Positions 50,949 to 61,516 are shown, numbered from the stretch's first letter. The stretch: 64,000 bases of DNA from Gloeothece verrucosa PCC 7822 (GCF_000147335.1 NC_014501.1:1999501-2063500), one strand, 5' to 3'. Numbers and translations are program-made. The notes: generated from the sequence alone by a model not told the origin.

Positions 50949-53243
50949 ATGTCTAGCCCTTTTTCCTCTCAAGAAATTGCCGCCGAAGGACTCAAACCCG
51001 AAGAATACACAGAAATAGTTAAACGCCTAGGCCGCCATCCCAACAAAGCTGAACTAGGGATGTTTGGAGTCATGTGGTCAGAACATTGCTGTTATAAAAA
51101 TTCTCGACCACTGCTAAAACAGTTTCCTACCCAAGGTGAACGCATTCTCGTTGGGCCAGGGGAAAATGCCGGTGTGGTAGATTTAGGAAACGGATTAAGA
51201 TTAGCCTTTAAAATTGAATCCCATAACCATCCTTCAGCCATAGAACCTTTTCAAGGAGCCGCTACAGGTGTAGGAGGTATCCTCAGAGATATTTTTACGA
51301 TGGGAGCGCGTCCGATCGCCAGTTTAAATTCTCTTCGCTTCGGAAGTCTGGATAATGTTCGCACAAGAAGATTATTTGCCGGCGTAGTAGAAGGTATAGC
51401 CCACTACGGAAATTGTGTCGGAGTCCCCACTGTAGGGGGTGAAGTGTATTTTGATAATGCTTATAGCGGCAACCCCCTAGTCAATGCGATGGCCCTGGGA
51501 TTGATGGAAACCCCTGAAATTGTTAAATCTGGGGCTTCAGGCATCGGAAATCCGGTTTTATATGTCGGTTCTACCACAGGACGCGATGGGATGGGCGGCG
51601 CAAGTTTTGCCAGTGCAGAATTAACCGATCAATCTATGGATGATCGCCCGGCCGTACAAGTGGGCGATCCTTTCTTAGAAAAATCTTTAATAGAAGCTTG
51701 TTTGGAAGCTTTTAAAACCGGTGCAGTGGTAGCCGCTCAGGATATGGGCGCTGCCGGTATTACCTGTTCCACTTCGGAAATGGCCGCTAAAGGTGGGGTG
51801 GGAATCGTACTAGACCTCGATCAAATCCCTGTGCGAGAAAGCGGCATGGTTCCCTATGAATACCTCCTCTCAGAATCCCAGGAAAGAATGCTATTTGTGG
51901 CACAAAAGGGACGAGAAAAAGAATTAATCGAAATTTTTGAGCGTTGGGGACTGCACGCGGTGGTGGCCGGAGAGGTGATCGCCGATCCGATCGTGAGAAT
52001 TTTATTTCAAGGAGAAATAGCCGCCGAAATTCCCGCTACCGCCTTGGCCGATGATACCCCCATCTATCATCGAGAACTGCTCTCACAAGCGCCTGAATAT
52101 GCCCAAAAAGCTTGGCAATGGTCAGTAGATACTCTCCCCAACCCTAACCCTACTGGCATAGAAATTAAGGGTAAATTTAGCACTTGGAATGAGATTTTGT
52201 TACACCTGTTAGATACCCCCAGTATTGCCTCTAAGCGTTGGGTATATCGCCAATATGACCATCAGGTACAGAATAATACTTTGATTTTACCTGGGGGAGG
52301 AGATGCGGCTGTCATTCGCATTCGCCCTATCGACGCTAAACCCGTAGATTCTAAGATCGGTGTAGCCGCTACGACTGATTGTAATAGCCGCTATGTCTAT
52401 TTAGGTCCCTACCAAGGAGCCGCATTGGCTGTGGCTGAAGCCGCACGGAATTTAAGCTGTGTCGGGGCTGAACCTTTGGCGGTTACCGATAATCTCAATT
52501 TTGGCAGTCCTGAAAATGCGATCGGTTATTGGCAATTGGCAGAAGCTTGTCGGGGTATCGCTGAAGCTTGTCAGGAAATGAATACACCGGTGACAGGGGG
52601 AAATGTGTCTCTATACAATGAAACTCTAGATTCTCAAGGGAACCCTCAACCCATTTATCCTACCCCAGTTATCGGTATGGTGGGATTAATCCCAGATATT
52701 ACTCGTGTTTGTGGCCAAGGCTGGCAAGCTAATGGGGATATTATTTATTTATTGGGGGATTGTTTACCGACTCTTGGGGCTTCTGAATATTTGGCGGCTG
52801 TTCATGGTGTTGTTGCAGGGAAGCCGCCACAAGTGGATTTTGAGTTAGAAAAACGGGTTCAACAATCTTGTCGTTATGGGATTCGTCAAGGTTGGGTTAA
52901 TAGTGCCCATGATTGCGCTGAAGGGGGGTTAGCGGTAACTTTAGCTGAGTGTTCTATTAGCGGTAAACGAGGGGCACAAATACAAGTTTCTTTTGCGGAT
53001 AATTTGAGGCTCGATGAGTGGTTATTTGGAGAGTCGGCTAGTCGCATTGTGGTTTCGGTTAAGCCGGATTTTAAAAGAGTTTGGGAGGATTATTTACGGG
53101 ATATTTTAGGTGATCAGTGGCAAGAAATTGGCGTTGTTGGAGATGAGGGAGATCGGTTAAAGATTAATGATTTAATTGATTTGAGTGTTGATGAAATGAC
53201 TGATTTTTGGGCGACTGCTATTGAGCGGCGTTTAGTGAGTTAG
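50949..53243 (+). CDS. purL: phosphoribosylformylglycinamidine synthase subunit PurL
   Basis: 764 residues from the ATG at 50949, matching the family start at [15 protein letters not shown]; the frame is open 51 nt further but that part is not conserved in kind. PurL uses ATP and glutamine-derived ammonia to turn FGAR into FGAM, with PurQ and PurS. Typical marks: [49 protein letters not shown] and [14 protein letters not shown] in the first half; TDNLNFG and [10 protein letters not shown] in the second. purF follows on the same strand after a 2.3-kb interruption. Confidence 0.98.
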   Translation: MSSPFSSQEIAAEGLKPEEYTEIVKRLGRHPNKAELGMFGVMWSEHCCYKNSRPLLKQFPTQGERILVGPGENAGVVDLGNGLRLAFKIESHNHPSAIEPFQGAATGVGGILRDIFTMGARPIASLNSLRFGSLDNVRTRRLFAGVVEGIAHYGNCVGVPTVGGEVYFDNAYSGNPLVNAMALGLMETPEIVKSGASGIGNPVLYVGSTTGRDGMGGASFASAELTDQSMDDRPAVQVGDPFLEKSLIEACLEAFKTGAVVAAQDMGAAGITCSTSEMAAKGGVGIVLDLDQIPVRESGMVPYEYLLSESQERMLFVAQKGREKELIEIFERWGLHAVVAGEVIADPIVRILFQGEIAAEIPATALADDTPIYHRELLSQAPEYAQKAWQWSVDTLPNPNPTGIEIKGKFSTWNEILLHLLDTPSIASKRWVYRQYDHQVQNNTLILPGGGDAAVIRIRPIDAKPVDSKIGVAATTDCNSRYVYLGPYQGAALAVAEAARNLSCVGAEPLAVTDNLNFGSPENAIGYWQLAEACRGIAEACQEMNTPVTGGNVSLYNETLDSQGNPQPIYPTPVIGMVGLIPDITRVCGQGWQANGDIIYLLGDCLPTLGASEYLAAVHGVVAGKPPQVDFELEKRVQQSCRYGIRQGWVNSAHDCAEGGLAVTLAECSISGKRGAQIQVSFADNLRLDEWLFGESASRIVVSVKPDFKRVWEDYLRDILGDQWQEIGVVGDEGDRLKINDLIDLSVDEMTDFWATAIERRLVS

Positions 53244-53386
53244 TTTTTGTTTCGCGCTCCAGACGCAGAGGAGCAAAAAAAGCACAAAGAGGTTATCTGT
53301 AGGGTGGGTAAGGTCGCTAATGTTTTTGTATTAAGTTTTTAAGGTTTGGCTGACTTTGCCCACTATCTAGCATTAAGATTGCTGAC

Positions 53387-54970
53387 TTAAGTTTTGATTG
53401 ATTCACGAGTAAATGTTGTTTTTAAGTTGGCTATGCCGCTATTTTGAAGTCGTTCCCGAATGAGTTGTATGGCTTCTTCATATTTCATCCCGTCTTTAGG
53501 CCCAAATGGGATAGAAATACTGCTGTTGTTATCTATTTCAATGTTTATTTTTGCAGGCACGATAAATTTTTTAGCAGAAATATAAACTTTGTTTATATAT
53601 CCCTCGTTTTCACTGAGTTCCACTTTAGCAAAGTCTGATAGATAGGGTTCAAATAATAGCCACGCTAGACGATCTACTGTTGCTCTTATGTAAATATATT
53701 TGTAGGGTAAATTATCATGATTAAAATTTTGACCCCTTAATCCTTTACTTCCTTGGATCATATTGCTAATAGGGACTGACGTTTTTTTATCTCCTTGCTC
53801 TGTCGACAAATTAATGTCTTTTTTACCTAAAGGTTCGCGTAAATCTCCTGCAAAGCATTTGACATATATATAAATTCTTTCTGTTTGTAGATTGCCAGTG
53901 TACATCAGCTTGCTATAGCGCGTTATATCAATCCCTCTTGCCGTTAATAAACTAGAGATATCGGTTTTATTACTACGGCTTCCTATTCCTCGTTTACCTG
54001 TCTTAAAATCTTGAGCTATTTGTTGTAATAAAAATTTTCCTCCTTTTACATCTATAGATTCATTAAATACTACTTTAATAGGATCAGTTTCATAAGGGAG
54101 GATTCGTTGTAAAGATTGATGGTTAAGTTTAACAAATTCGCCGCTAAAGTTTGCGGGTATATATAAATCCCCCTCGGTTTTACAGCAGTTTTGCTTCAAA
54201 ATTTCTAACGAATCATTGTCTATCGCTTTAAATGCTATGCCTGTTAAAGTTTGTGAGTGATAAGTTGTGATCAATTCAGTTACATTTTTATTGACAGTAC
54301 AAACCTCTATAGCATAGCCATTAACAACTAATCTTCGACCAGTCAAATAAAATCTGAAACCTGATGAACTCTCCCATTTATTGGCATAGGATTTACGAGG
54401 TTGAAAAATATTACGCAGAAAAGCTTCTTTTGCTTGCCAGTCCTCTGTTACTTCATCCATATCTGCTAGGTTAATACCTATATGAATGACACTTAAAGGT
54501 AAAATTTTTTTACGTACCCTCCAGTCTTGCCTAAAATCAATACATTTTTGCACATACAAAGGATCATTTTGACGAGGGGGTTCTATACCCAGAATAAAAG
54601 CAAAATCTGAGATAGCCGCTAAAGTTTCCCGTAATAATGTCTCGGCTGGACGAACTTTTTTAGTCTTTACCTTACTTCCATTTAAGTGCGGGTTATATTT
54701 TTCAATCCGTTGTTTTTCTGCTTCATCCAAAAAGCCTGTAGCCACCAATTCATAATAGATACGAAATGATTTCTTTTTTTGCGCCGCTAATTGATGTAAC
54801 CGATGATGAGTTTTTCCTGCCCAACGTTTATTAATATTTTTGGCTTGACCAACATACCAAACTAAACCGGTTTCATCAACAACATAATAAATACCTGAAT
54901 AAGCAGGCAATAATTCTTTATTTTTTAAATCAAGATTAGGCAGTTGTAAAATATATTCATCCGCATTCAT
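53387..54970 (-). CDS. GIY-YIG nuclease-domain protein with large unknown C-terminal region
   Basis: 527 residues. Residues about 23-97 are a GIY-YIG nuclease domain with the catalytic marks in place: GIY (26-28), YVG (39-41), R49, and the Glu-rich helix before YNPHLN (EAEKQRIEKY, 83-92). The remaining 430 residues match nothing I know; they are alpha/beta with many basic and aromatic residues, and include an early segment WQAKEAFLRNIFQPRK. The gene runs against purL and purF and sits between them. A Uma2 remnant lies on its right. A selfish or defence element inserted into the purine locus is a fair inference. Confidence 0.8.
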   Translation of the reverse strand: MNADEYILQLPNLDLKNKELLPAYSGIYYVVDETGLVWYVGQAKNINKRWAGKTHHRLHQLAAQKKKSFRIYYELVATGFLDEAEKQRIEKYNPHLNGSKVKTKKVRPAETLLRETLAAISDFAFILGIEPPRQNDPLYVQKCIDFRQDWRVRKKILPLSVIHIGINLADMDEVTEDWQAKEAFLRNIFQPRKSYANKWESSSGFRFYLTGRRLVVNGYAIEVCTVNKNVTELITTYHSQTLTGIAFKAIDNDSLEILKQNCCKTEGDLYIPANFSGEFVKLNHQSLQRILPYETDPIKVVFNESIDVKGGKFLLQQIAQDFKTGKRGIGSRSNKTDISSLLTARGIDITRYSKLMYTGNLQTERIYIYVKCFAGDLREPLGKKDINLSTEQGDKKTSVPISNMIQGSKGLRGQNFNHDNLPYKYIYIRATVDRLAWLLFEPYLSDFAKVELSENEGYINKVYISAKKFIVPAKINIEIDNNSSISIPFGPKDGMKYEEAIQLIRERLQNSGIANLKTTFTRESIKT

Positions 54971-55182
54971 GTTATTAAAAGATCATAGAGAGTTCGCAGG
55001 GAGTTAAAATCATGTTATCCTTAGTGTAAAATAGAAAATCCTTGCCCTACAATTAGAATTAATACGTAAGTTTGATTAAATCCTATTTCATTACAGAAAT
55101 CCCACAAGCTCAGATTTTCCCAAATCCGGGTGATTTCGAAGATTGGTGGGAACCCCTACACCCTGTCTAAACCTAAAATCAG

Positions 55183-55395
55183 TTGGTGCAAGATATCAGG
55201 TTATGGAGTCAAGCACTTTTCTGTTGGGTGGGGACATGGGAAGACACCATCGATAAAAAAACTTGTTTTTGGTTAAGATTTTATGACCAACCAGAAAACT
55301 TACGGCTATGGGCTGAAGAAGCCGCACAACAGCGAGCAGAGCGTTTAGTAGCCAGGTTGAGAGAATTAGGAGAAGACCCTGATAGCCTTTCATAA
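55183..55395 (+). pseudogene. Uma2-family endonuclease remnant
   Basis: A 70-codon frame that reads like only the C-terminal end of a Uma2 protein (CFWLRFYDQPENLRLW, then the coiled-coil QQRAERLVARLRELGEDP). Just upstream, 55085-55170 reads ITEIPQAQIFPNPGDFEDWW before a stop and may be a second piece. The nuclease core is absent. It lies between the GIY-YIG gene and purF. Confidence 0.6.
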
Positions 55396-55420
55396 TTAAC
55401 TTTTAACACTGTTAACCGAT

Positions 55421-55470
55421 GGTCACTCACTGATGACGATGGACTGCTCACTATTGACTGATGACTAATA
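55421..55470. repeat. degenerate TGACTAA/CACTGATG heptamer tract
   Basis: Degenerate heptamers (CACTCACTGATGACG, TTGACTGATGACTAA) between the Uma2 remnant and purF; same family as at 11178, 41964 and 46724. Confidence 0.5.
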
Positions 55471-55581
55471 ATGATTTTTTGTTAAAAAAAAGTTAACCTA
55501 TGTTAACTTTGCCTAAATAGATTAGTCTAGAAGTGGACGATTAACCTAATTGACTGTCGGGATCAGGAGCCAAAGCATAGA

Positions 55582-57066
55582 ATGATTGCCAAGCCATCTC
55601 CATACTCTGAGGAGCAACCTACACAACAACATAAGCGTAATCTAGAATTACCCGATAAACCCGAAGAAGCCTGTGGGGTTTTTGGACTTTATGCCCCTGA
55701 AGAAGAAGTGGCTAAACTAGCCTATTTTGGATTGTATGCTTTACAACACCGAGGTCAAGAATCTGCCGGCATCGCCACTTTTGACAAAGACACTATCTAT
55801 TGTCACAAAGACATGGGTTTAGTCTCTCAAGTGTTTAAAGAGACGAGTTTAAATGAGTTACCTGGATATTTAGCTGTCGGGCATACTCGCTATTCCACTA
55901 CTGGCTCTAGCCATAAAGTTAATGCTCAACCTGCTGTTATTAATACCCGTCTCGGTCATCTTGCATTAGCACATAATGGTAATTTAGTCAATACGATCGA
56001 CCTGCGACAAGAATTAGAGAGACATGGATGTGATTTTATCACCACCACTGACTCGGAAATGATTGCTGTGGCGATCGCTCAACAAGTTGATGAGGGGAAA
56101 GATTGGCTAGATGCCGCTATCGGTGCTTTTAAAAAGTGTTCTGGGGCTTACAGTTTAGTGATTGGAACTCCTCAAGGTATGATGGGAGTCCGAGACCCTA
56201 ATGGCGTTCGTCCTTTAGTCATTGGTACTTTAAATGAAAACCCAATGCGTTATGTGTTAGCTTCAGAAACCTGTGGTTTAGATATTATTGGGGCTGAATA
56301 TTTACGGGATGTGGAACCCGGAGAAATGGTCTGGATCACTGAAGAAGGTTTATCCTCTGTTCATTGGGCAGAAAAACCAGCCAGAAAATTATGTATTTTT
56401 GAGATGATTTATTTTGCCCGCCCTGACAGTATTATGCACGATGAGACTTTATACACTTATCGGGTTAGATTAGGTCATCAACTGGCAAGAGAATCCTATG
56501 TAGAGGCGGATTTGGTGATGGGTGTACCGGATTCTGGCGTGCCTGCGGCGATCGGTTATTCTCAAGTCTCAGGAATTGCATATGGAGAGGGCTTAATTAA
56601 AAACCGCTATGTGGGACGGACCTTTATTCAACCTACTCAACATATGAGAGAGTCGGGGATAAAAATGAAGTTAAATCCCCTTAAAGATGTCCTTCAAGGC
56701 AAACGGATTATTATTGTAGATGATTCCATTGTCAGAGGAACCACAAGCCGCAAAATTGTTAAAGCACTGCGAGATGCAGGCGCAAAGGAAGTTCACATGA
56801 AAATTTCTTCGCCGCCTGTGACTCATCCTTGTTTCTATGGTATTGATACGGATTCTCAAGAACAGTTAATTGCCGCTACTAAATCTACTGAAGAGATCGC
56901 CAAGCAAATTGGTGTTGATACTTTAAATTATTTGAGTTGGGAAGGGATGTTAAAAGCAACCGGCGAAGATCCTCAGAGTTTTTGTTCGGCTTGTTTTACG
57001 GGTGATTATCCTATTGCTATCCCCGAAAAAATCAAACGTTCTAAATTAATTCTAGAGACAGTTTAA
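55582..57066 (+). CDS. purF: amidophosphoribosyltransferase
   Basis: 494 residues; first committed step of purine synthesis, PRPP plus glutamine to phosphoribosylamine. The propeptide is about 30 residues and the catalytic N-terminal Cys is C31 (EEACGVFG). The glutaminase domain follows (ALQHRGQESAGI, GHTRYSTTGS, AHNGNLVN), then the transferase domain with the PRPP motif IIIVDDSIVRGTTS. Late cysteines (FCSACFTGDYP) fit the Fe-S form. AGGAG precedes the start. A strong terminator follows. Confidence 0.98.
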   Translation: MIAKPSPYSEEQPTQQHKRNLELPDKPEEACGVFGLYAPEEEVAKLAYFGLYALQHRGQESAGIATFDKDTIYCHKDMGLVSQVFKETSLNELPGYLAVGHTRYSTTGSSHKVNAQPAVINTRLGHLALAHNGNLVNTIDLRQELERHGCDFITTTDSEMIAVAIAQQVDEGKDWLDAAIGAFKKCSGAYSLVIGTPQGMMGVRDPNGVRPLVIGTLNENPMRYVLASETCGLDIIGAEYLRDVEPGEMVWITEEGLSSVHWAEKPARKLCIFEMIYFARPDSIMHDETLYTYRVRLGHQLARESYVEADLVMGVPDSGVPAAIGYSQVSGIAYGEGLIKNRYVGRTFIQPTQHMRESGIKMKLNPLKDVLQGKRIIIVDDSIVRGTTSRKIVKALRDAGAKEVHMKISSPPVTHPCFYGIDTDSQEQLIAATKSTEEIAKQIGVDTLNYLSWEGMLKATGEDPQSFCSACFTGDYPIAIPEKIKRSKLILETV

Positions 57067-57082
57067 GCTGATTAGACTCAAT

Positions 57083-57118
57083 TAAGAATTAAGAAAAGCC
57101 AACCTTTCTTAATTCTTA
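57083..57118. terminator. bidirectional terminator between purF and glycosyltransferase
   Basis: A perfect 14-bp stem, TAAGAATTAAGAAA (57083-57096) with TTTCTTAATTCTTA (57105-57118), loop 8 nt, followed by GTTATTTATTT. It lies between convergent genes. Confidence 0.85.
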
Positions 57119-57141
57119 GTTATTTATTTAAATTAAAAAAT

Positions 57142-58215
57142 TCAGATTATAGATTGAATCGTCTGTACAAACTCTTGGTTTTTAAAATAAGCCATATAAA
57201 CTTGTCGAGCATTCTCAATAATTTTCTCGGTTTCATCAGGATGGCTTAAATAATAGCTGCATTTCTCTTCTAAATCCGAAAAATCCCACGAGACTGGCAC
57301 ATAGGTTTCATAATCAATAAAAATATTAGGTTTAGTATTAAGATGAGCCATTGAAGGTTTAATCAATAAACACCCATAGCATACAGCCTCAAAATCTCGC
57401 CAACAAGTTTCTCCCCATCCAAATGGACTAAAAACAAGGCGACTACTCTTGATTTCTTGGAGATACTGACGAGGAGATACAAGCTTATTACCCGATGTTT
57501 CATTAGCGACGACCTTATACTGAAACTTTAACGGTTCAAGAGCTTTTAGTGCTTTGATACGGGATTGACTATACCAATCATTCTGTTTATTTCCCAAAGA
57601 AAGACGAGCAAAAATATCAATTTTTTTACTTGGCTTATTAAACCCAAATAAAGGTTTGTGAAATAGATCTTTCTGAAATTTTTTAGCCGTACCCAGATTC
57701 CAGCCGGGAATTATTTTGTCTATATCGCTCTCAGAAACTTTTGAACCTACAAACCATTCACCAAAATCATATTTCCATTCTTTAGCCATAAAATCCGTTA
57801 ACATTGAACCACCTATATAATCATTTTTGTAATTCTCTAAATTTTGATAACACTGACGCTTCAAAAAATAGTCTACATAGGGCAGTAATGAAAAATAATT
57901 GGTACTAGCCTGAGCGAAGGGATCAATAAAAATTAATTTTCTTTCTGGACTATCTTGTCTTAATTTAGCAACTATTTTCTCAGCTTTAGTTAATTTTTCT
58001 TCAGTGAGACTTTCCTGCCAAGATGGAAGCAAAAAAACAATATCTGAACTATTAGCTTCACAAATTTGACCAATTTCAGTAAAGGTTGCTGCGGTAAACT
58101 GTTGGACACTTAAATTGAGTTGCTTTATTAAAATTTTTTTATTTTCAGTAAACGGCTCTCTTTGAGCCACAGCGATTTTATCTTTAATATAGCCGACTAA
58201 AATAGCTTTTTTCAT
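57142..58215 (-). CDS. exostosin/family-1-like glycosyltransferase
   Basis: 357 residues. The C-terminal half has the pattern FSPFGWGETCWRDFEAVCYGCLLIKP followed by YVPVSWDFSDLEEK, which marks exostosin-type and related GT-B glycosyltransferases; the first half is an alpha/beta domain with DIVFLLPSWQES. It probably transfers a sugar during surface glycan synthesis; donor and acceptor are not evident. No membrane helix. Convergent with purF. Confidence 0.78.
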   Translation of the reverse strand: MKKAILVGYIKDKIAVAQREPFTENKKILIKQLNLSVQQFTAATFTEIGQICEANSSDIVFLLPSWQESLTEEKLTKAEKIVAKLRQDSPERKLIFIDPFAQASTNYFSLLPYVDYFLKRQCYQNLENYKNDYIGGSMLTDFMAKEWKYDFGEWFVGSKVSESDIDKIIPGWNLGTAKKFQKDLFHKPLFGFNKPSKKIDIFARLSLGNKQNDWYSQSRIKALKALEPLKFQYKVVANETSGNKLVSPRQYLQEIKSSRLVFSPFGWGETCWRDFEAVCYGCLLIKPSMAHLNTKPNIFIDYETYVPVSWDFSDLEEKCSYYLSHPDETEKIIENARQVYMAYFKNQEFVQTIQSII

Positions 58216-58533
58216 TGTTTTTCAGTGTACTTAAGAGTTGGACAATATTGGTGATTGATGTTAGTTTAGCAGCTTATAAATAGATTGGGAACAATCTTGT
58301 CGAGCATTCTCCTCCCAGAGGTGATGGTTAGCTATAGATGGAAAAACGATCAATGGTAGTTAAGTCATCGATGAAAAATTTTATTTTATTGTTATTAATA
58401 CCTTAATAAAAAAAGACTATCGATCTTTCACAAAATCTTAAAGAACGATAGCCAATAATATCTACGCACTTTTTCTTTGTCTATACAGTAAAATTTGAGG
58501 AAGGAAACCGCTCTAAGAGAGCCAGCAGTTAGA
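58216..58533. other. intergenic region with rodZ terminator
   Basis: Apart from the terminator at 58405-58452 and A/T-rich sequence upstream of the glycosyltransferase gene, I see nothing. Confidence 0.4.
58405..58452 (-). terminator. terminator downstream of rodZ-like gene
   Basis: CTATCG (58417-58422) pairs with CGATAG (58446-58451), with extra A-U pairs inside, and on the minus strand is followed by CTTTTTTTATT. Confidence 0.8.
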
Positions 58534-59298
58534 TTACAAACTAGGTTTAGCATTAAAGGTAATTTCTTGCATTTGTCCAGGTTTTCCCAACTGTCGCGGC
58601 TGATCCTCATTAAAGGTAATTAATACGCCTCCGGCATTACCTGCACGAACTGTTAATTGTTTGTTAGCTATCCAGGTTCGATGAGTTCCTTGTGGAAGCA
58701 TACCCTCAAATTCGGTTTTGCCATCCACCACCACTTTTAGCCAACACTCTTCCTTCAATTTAAGATTAACGACTACTGGCCTATCTGAGGGGTTATTCGC
58801 TGTAGCAGACGGGGGGACCTGATGAGGACTCGGTTGCTGTTGTTGAGGGTGAGATGGATTTTCTTGGCGACTCACTTCTAAGGCAGATTGCTTAAGAATA
58901 TGAGAAATTCCTCTAACCGAAAATATAACTAATAAAATATACAAAAAATAGAGATGTATAGGGCGTAGCTGTAAGCCAGGTAAACGTAAATAAAAAGACC
59001 CTCGACTCGGTATACTCGTCAAATAAACCGGAAAACTTCTAGCGATGGGAGTTCCTTCTAAACCTAAAAAATCAGCGAATCGCTTAATTAACCCTCGTAC
59101 ATAAATCGGTTCTGGCAAACCCTCAAGGTCGCCGGCTTCTATGGCTTTTAACAAGCGCTTAGGGATACGAGTTTGTTTCGTCACTGTTTCTAAAGAAATG
59201 TCTTGTTCAGTGCGAATTTGATGAAGTTTAGAGCCAATTTCTTGCAGTTTGGCTAGTTGTTCATCACGAGGGTTAATTTTAGGCTTTTTCCTAAACAT
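58534..59298 (-). CDS. rodZ: RodZ-like helix-turn-helix membrane protein
   Basis: 254 residues with RodZ architecture: an N-terminal helix-turn-helix of the HTH_25 type ([22 protein letters not shown], about 21-90), a transmembrane helix (about 113-130), a Gln/Pro linker ([14 protein letters not shown]) and a C-terminal DUF4115 domain ([22 protein letters not shown]). RodZ links MreB filaments to cell-wall growth and shape. The start overlaps the pseudouridine synthase gene by 8 nt, so they form an operon. mreB is not in the window. Confidence 0.88.
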   Translation of the reverse strand: MFRKKPKINPRDEQLAKLQEIGSKLHQIRTEQDISLETVTKQTRIPKRLLKAIEAGDLEGLPEPIYVRGLIKRFADFLGLEGTPIARSFPVYLTSIPSRGSFYLRLPGLQLRPIHLYFLYILLVIFSVRGISHILKQSALEVSRQENPSHPQQQQPSPHQVPPSATANNPSDRPVVVNLKLKEECWLKVVVDGKTEFEGMLPQGTHRTWIANKQLTVRAGNAGGVLITFNEDQPRQLGKPGQMQEITFNAKPSL

Positions 59299-60070
59299 AA
59301 AGCGCCGCTTCTGTCCCGATTGCTAAATTAACGTGATTTCTGAGATAATCTATTTCAAATGTTTTTAAAAAGCGGTAATCACCACTAGCTAAACTTGGTT
59401 CATTGGCAGGATTCAATTGAATCAAACCTATAGCAGTGCGATGGAGTTTGAGGACATTAAAGCCCAATAGCTGTACTATTCGACGGATTTGACGGTTTTT
59501 GCCCTCCGTTATAACTACTTGCAATTGAGTTTGCTGATGATGACGCTTTACCACTTTGACTTGGGCGGGTTGAGTCTTTTTGCCCATTAGCATAACACCT
59601 TCGCGCCATTGTTGTAAGATCTGTTCACCTGGATTACCATCTATCCAGACTTGATAGGTTTTTGGCAGATGGTAACGAGGATGTGTCAAGCTTAGGGTCA
59701 GTTCTCCATCATTGGTTAACACTAATGCACCTGTGGAGTTAATGTCTAATCTGCCAACCGGATGAATGCCTGTTCCTTGATTTAAGGTTGCCGGTAGCAA
59801 CTCAAGCACAGTAGGACGATTTTGAGGATCGTGACAAGTTGAAACAACTCCTAGAGGTTTGTTCAGCAAAATATAAATAGGTCGAGGACGATTAACGGGC
59901 TGTATAATTGTACCATCCACTTCTAATAAATCTTGATGGGGATCGGCTTTGTCTCCAAGAGAGGCTATATTGCCATTGAGACGCACCCGACCAGCCAATA
60001 TTAATTTCTCAGCTTGTCGGCGGGAGGCAATCCCCCATTGGGATAAAATTTTTTGTACCCGTTCTGTCAT
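59291..60070 (-). CDS. RsuA/RluB-family pseudouridine synthase
   Basis: 259 residues: an S4 RNA-binding domain (about 1-60, [24 protein letters not shown]) and a catalytic domain with the active Asp in GRLDINSTG (about 122-130) and KNRQIRRI near the end. It converts a uridine of ribosomal RNA to pseudouridine. The single-step RsuA/RluB/E/F group is clear; the exact target base is not. It overlaps rodZ by 8 nt and is first in that operon. Confidence 0.93.
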   Translation of the reverse strand: MTERVQKILSQWGIASRRQAEKLILAGRVRLNGNIASLGDKADPHQDLLEVDGTIIQPVNRPRPIYILLNKPLGVVSTCHDPQNRPTVLELLPATLNQGTGIHPVGRLDINSTGALVLTNDGELTLSLTHPRYHLPKTYQVWIDGNPGEQILQQWREGVMLMGKKTQPAQVKVVKRHHQQTQLQVVITEGKNRQIRRIVQLLGFNVLKLHRTAIGLIQLNPANEPSLASGDYRFLKTFEIDYLRNHVNLAIGTEAALYV

Positions 60071-60130
60071 CGACTCTGTTTTAGTTGGTTAAGTTTAGTT
60101 AAGTTGCTACAGTCATTATATATACCTCTG

Positions 60131-60304
60131 CTAAAAAGTTCCCAAATTCTGGTTAATTTCTGTTAACGGGCTTTCTTCTAGCCAGGCGATGGCGTTTTCC
60201 TCTTCCAGAGTGGGATTGATCGAGATAATAATTTTCAATTCTTTCACACAAATGGCGGCTTGTGAAAATAAGTCTCTCACTTGATCATCAACAGAGATGA
60301 CCAT
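60131..60304 (-). CDS. small protein, unrecognised
   Basis: 57 residues from an ATG at 60302-60304 to TAG at 60131. The sequence (MVISVDDQVRDLFSQAAIC...) has the feel of a real protein: alternating hydrophobic and charged helices, no stop-rich or repeat sequence, and an acidic C-terminal half (PTLEEENAIAWLEESPL). No ribosome site is clear, and the frame stays open about ten codons upstream without another ATG. It lies upstream of the pseudouridine synthase gene on the same strand. Confidence 0.55.
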   Translation of the reverse strand: MVISVDDQVRDLFSQAAICVKELKIIISINPTLEEENAIAWLEESPLTEINQNLGTF

Positions 60305-60604
60305 CTTATGGCTTGCAAGGCGGCTTAAGATTTAATTGATCAACAGTCTCTTAACTGCTTTATTAAAATTATTTTCAGATAAAAATTTGTAACTTCAATT
60401 ATAAAATAAAATCTCTTCCTACCCTTCCCCATCTCTTTCCTCTTCCCACACTCCCTTCTCAGGATAGATGGTCTTTATATCGTGCGCCCTTTAACCTAGA
60501 TTTTATTTTCCCTTTTTCCCCTTGACAACTCATAGTCATTATGAGTACACTTTATTTATACAAACTCGGAATGACTACGAGTTAAAAACAAAGGAGTTAA
60601 CAGA
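60305..60604. other. intergenic region carrying the peroxiredoxin promoter
   Basis: A pyrimidine-rich part (about 60415-60475) is followed by the peroxiredoxin promoter and operators described at 60522-60582. No gene is seen. Confidence 0.5.
60522..60582 (+). promoter_or_regulatory. peroxiredoxin promoter with two near-identical palindromic operators
   Basis: -35 TTGACA (60522-60527), 18-nt spacer, -10 TACACT (60546-60551). Operator A, ACTCATAGTCATTATGAGT (60528-60546), fills the spacer. Operator B, ACTCGGAATGACTACGAGT (60564-60582), lies just downstream; its reverse complement equals A at 16 of 19 positions. Centres are 36 bp apart. A dimeric repressor bound here would block polymerase directly. 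Confidence 0.75.
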
Positions 60605-61339
60605 ATGCTACAAAACCGCGAAGGTCAAAAAGTTCCCGATGCAAAATTCCGTCTGCGTGTTAACGAACAATGGGTAGACAAAACTACTGATGACCTATTT
60701 GCCGGCAAAACTGTAGTGGTGTTTTCCCTTCCGGGGGCTTTTACTCCCACCTGTTCATCGACTCACTTACCTGGATACAATGATTTAGCCGCAGTCTTCA
60801 AAGAAAATGGCGTAGATGATATTATCTGCATTTCTGTGAATGACACCTTTGTGATGAATGAATGGGCAAAAGACTTAAATGCTAACAATATTACGCTGAT
60901 TCCCGATGGTAACGCCGAATTTACCGAAGGAATGGGAATGCTAGTAGATAAATCAGACCTCGGTTTTGGCAAACGTTCCTGGCGTTATTCGATGCTAGTC
61001 AAAGATAAAGTGATCGAAAAGATGTTTATTGAGCCAGAAGAACCCGGCGATCCCTTTAAGGTATCGGATGCTGACACCATGCTCAACTACATCAACCCCA
61101 ACGCCAAGAAAAACCCCTCCATTACCCTATTTACAAAAGTTGGTTGTCCTTACTGCGCTCGCGCCAAGAAAATGCTCCAAGAACGGGGACTAGAATACGA
61201 AGAGATCCCCTTAAGTAAAACGGTTACCACTCGTACCTTAACGGCTGTTAGCGGCGCAAAAACCGTTCCTCAAGTTTTCATCGGGGGTAACCTGATCGGC
61301 GGCTCAGAAGCGTTAGAAGAATATCTCAAAACCCATTAA
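60605..61339 (+). CDS. peroxiredoxin-glutaredoxin hybrid
   Basis: 244 residues. Residues about 1-160 are a Prx5-type peroxiredoxin with the peroxidatic Cys in [12 protein letters not shown] (about 49); residues about 170-244 are a glutaredoxin with CPYC. Such hybrids reduce peroxides with glutathione as electron source in one polypeptide. Soluble. A strong ribosome site (AAGGAG) and a promoter with two operators precede it. dps follows on the same strand 180 nt later, making a peroxide-defence neighbourhood. Confidence 0.96.
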   Translation: MLQNREGQKVPDAKFRLRVNEQWVDKTTDDLFAGKTVVVFSLPGAFTPTCSSTHLPGYNDLAAVFKENGVDDIICISVNDTFVMNEWAKDLNANNITLIPDGNAEFTEGMGMLVDKSDLGFGKRSWRYSMLVKDKVIEKMFIEPEEPGDPFKVSDADTMLNYINPNAKKNPSITLFTKVGCPYCARAKKMLQERGLEYEEIPLSKTVTTRTLTAVSGAKTVPQVFIGGNLIGGSEALEEYLKTH

Positions 61340-61516
61340 TCAAGCTCTAGGGTAGGTATCGGCCCACCACCTGCTTTGATCGAGTTTTTTGTTCTCTCAT
61401 CTCCAATAAATATTGCTCTGTTTGGTTAACCCTAAAGGAGGAAGAAAAGGGAAAACGATTCAGCGACAATAACAAAACAATAGCTTTTATTAACTTGATA
61501 TTTTGGAGTAACCCTT

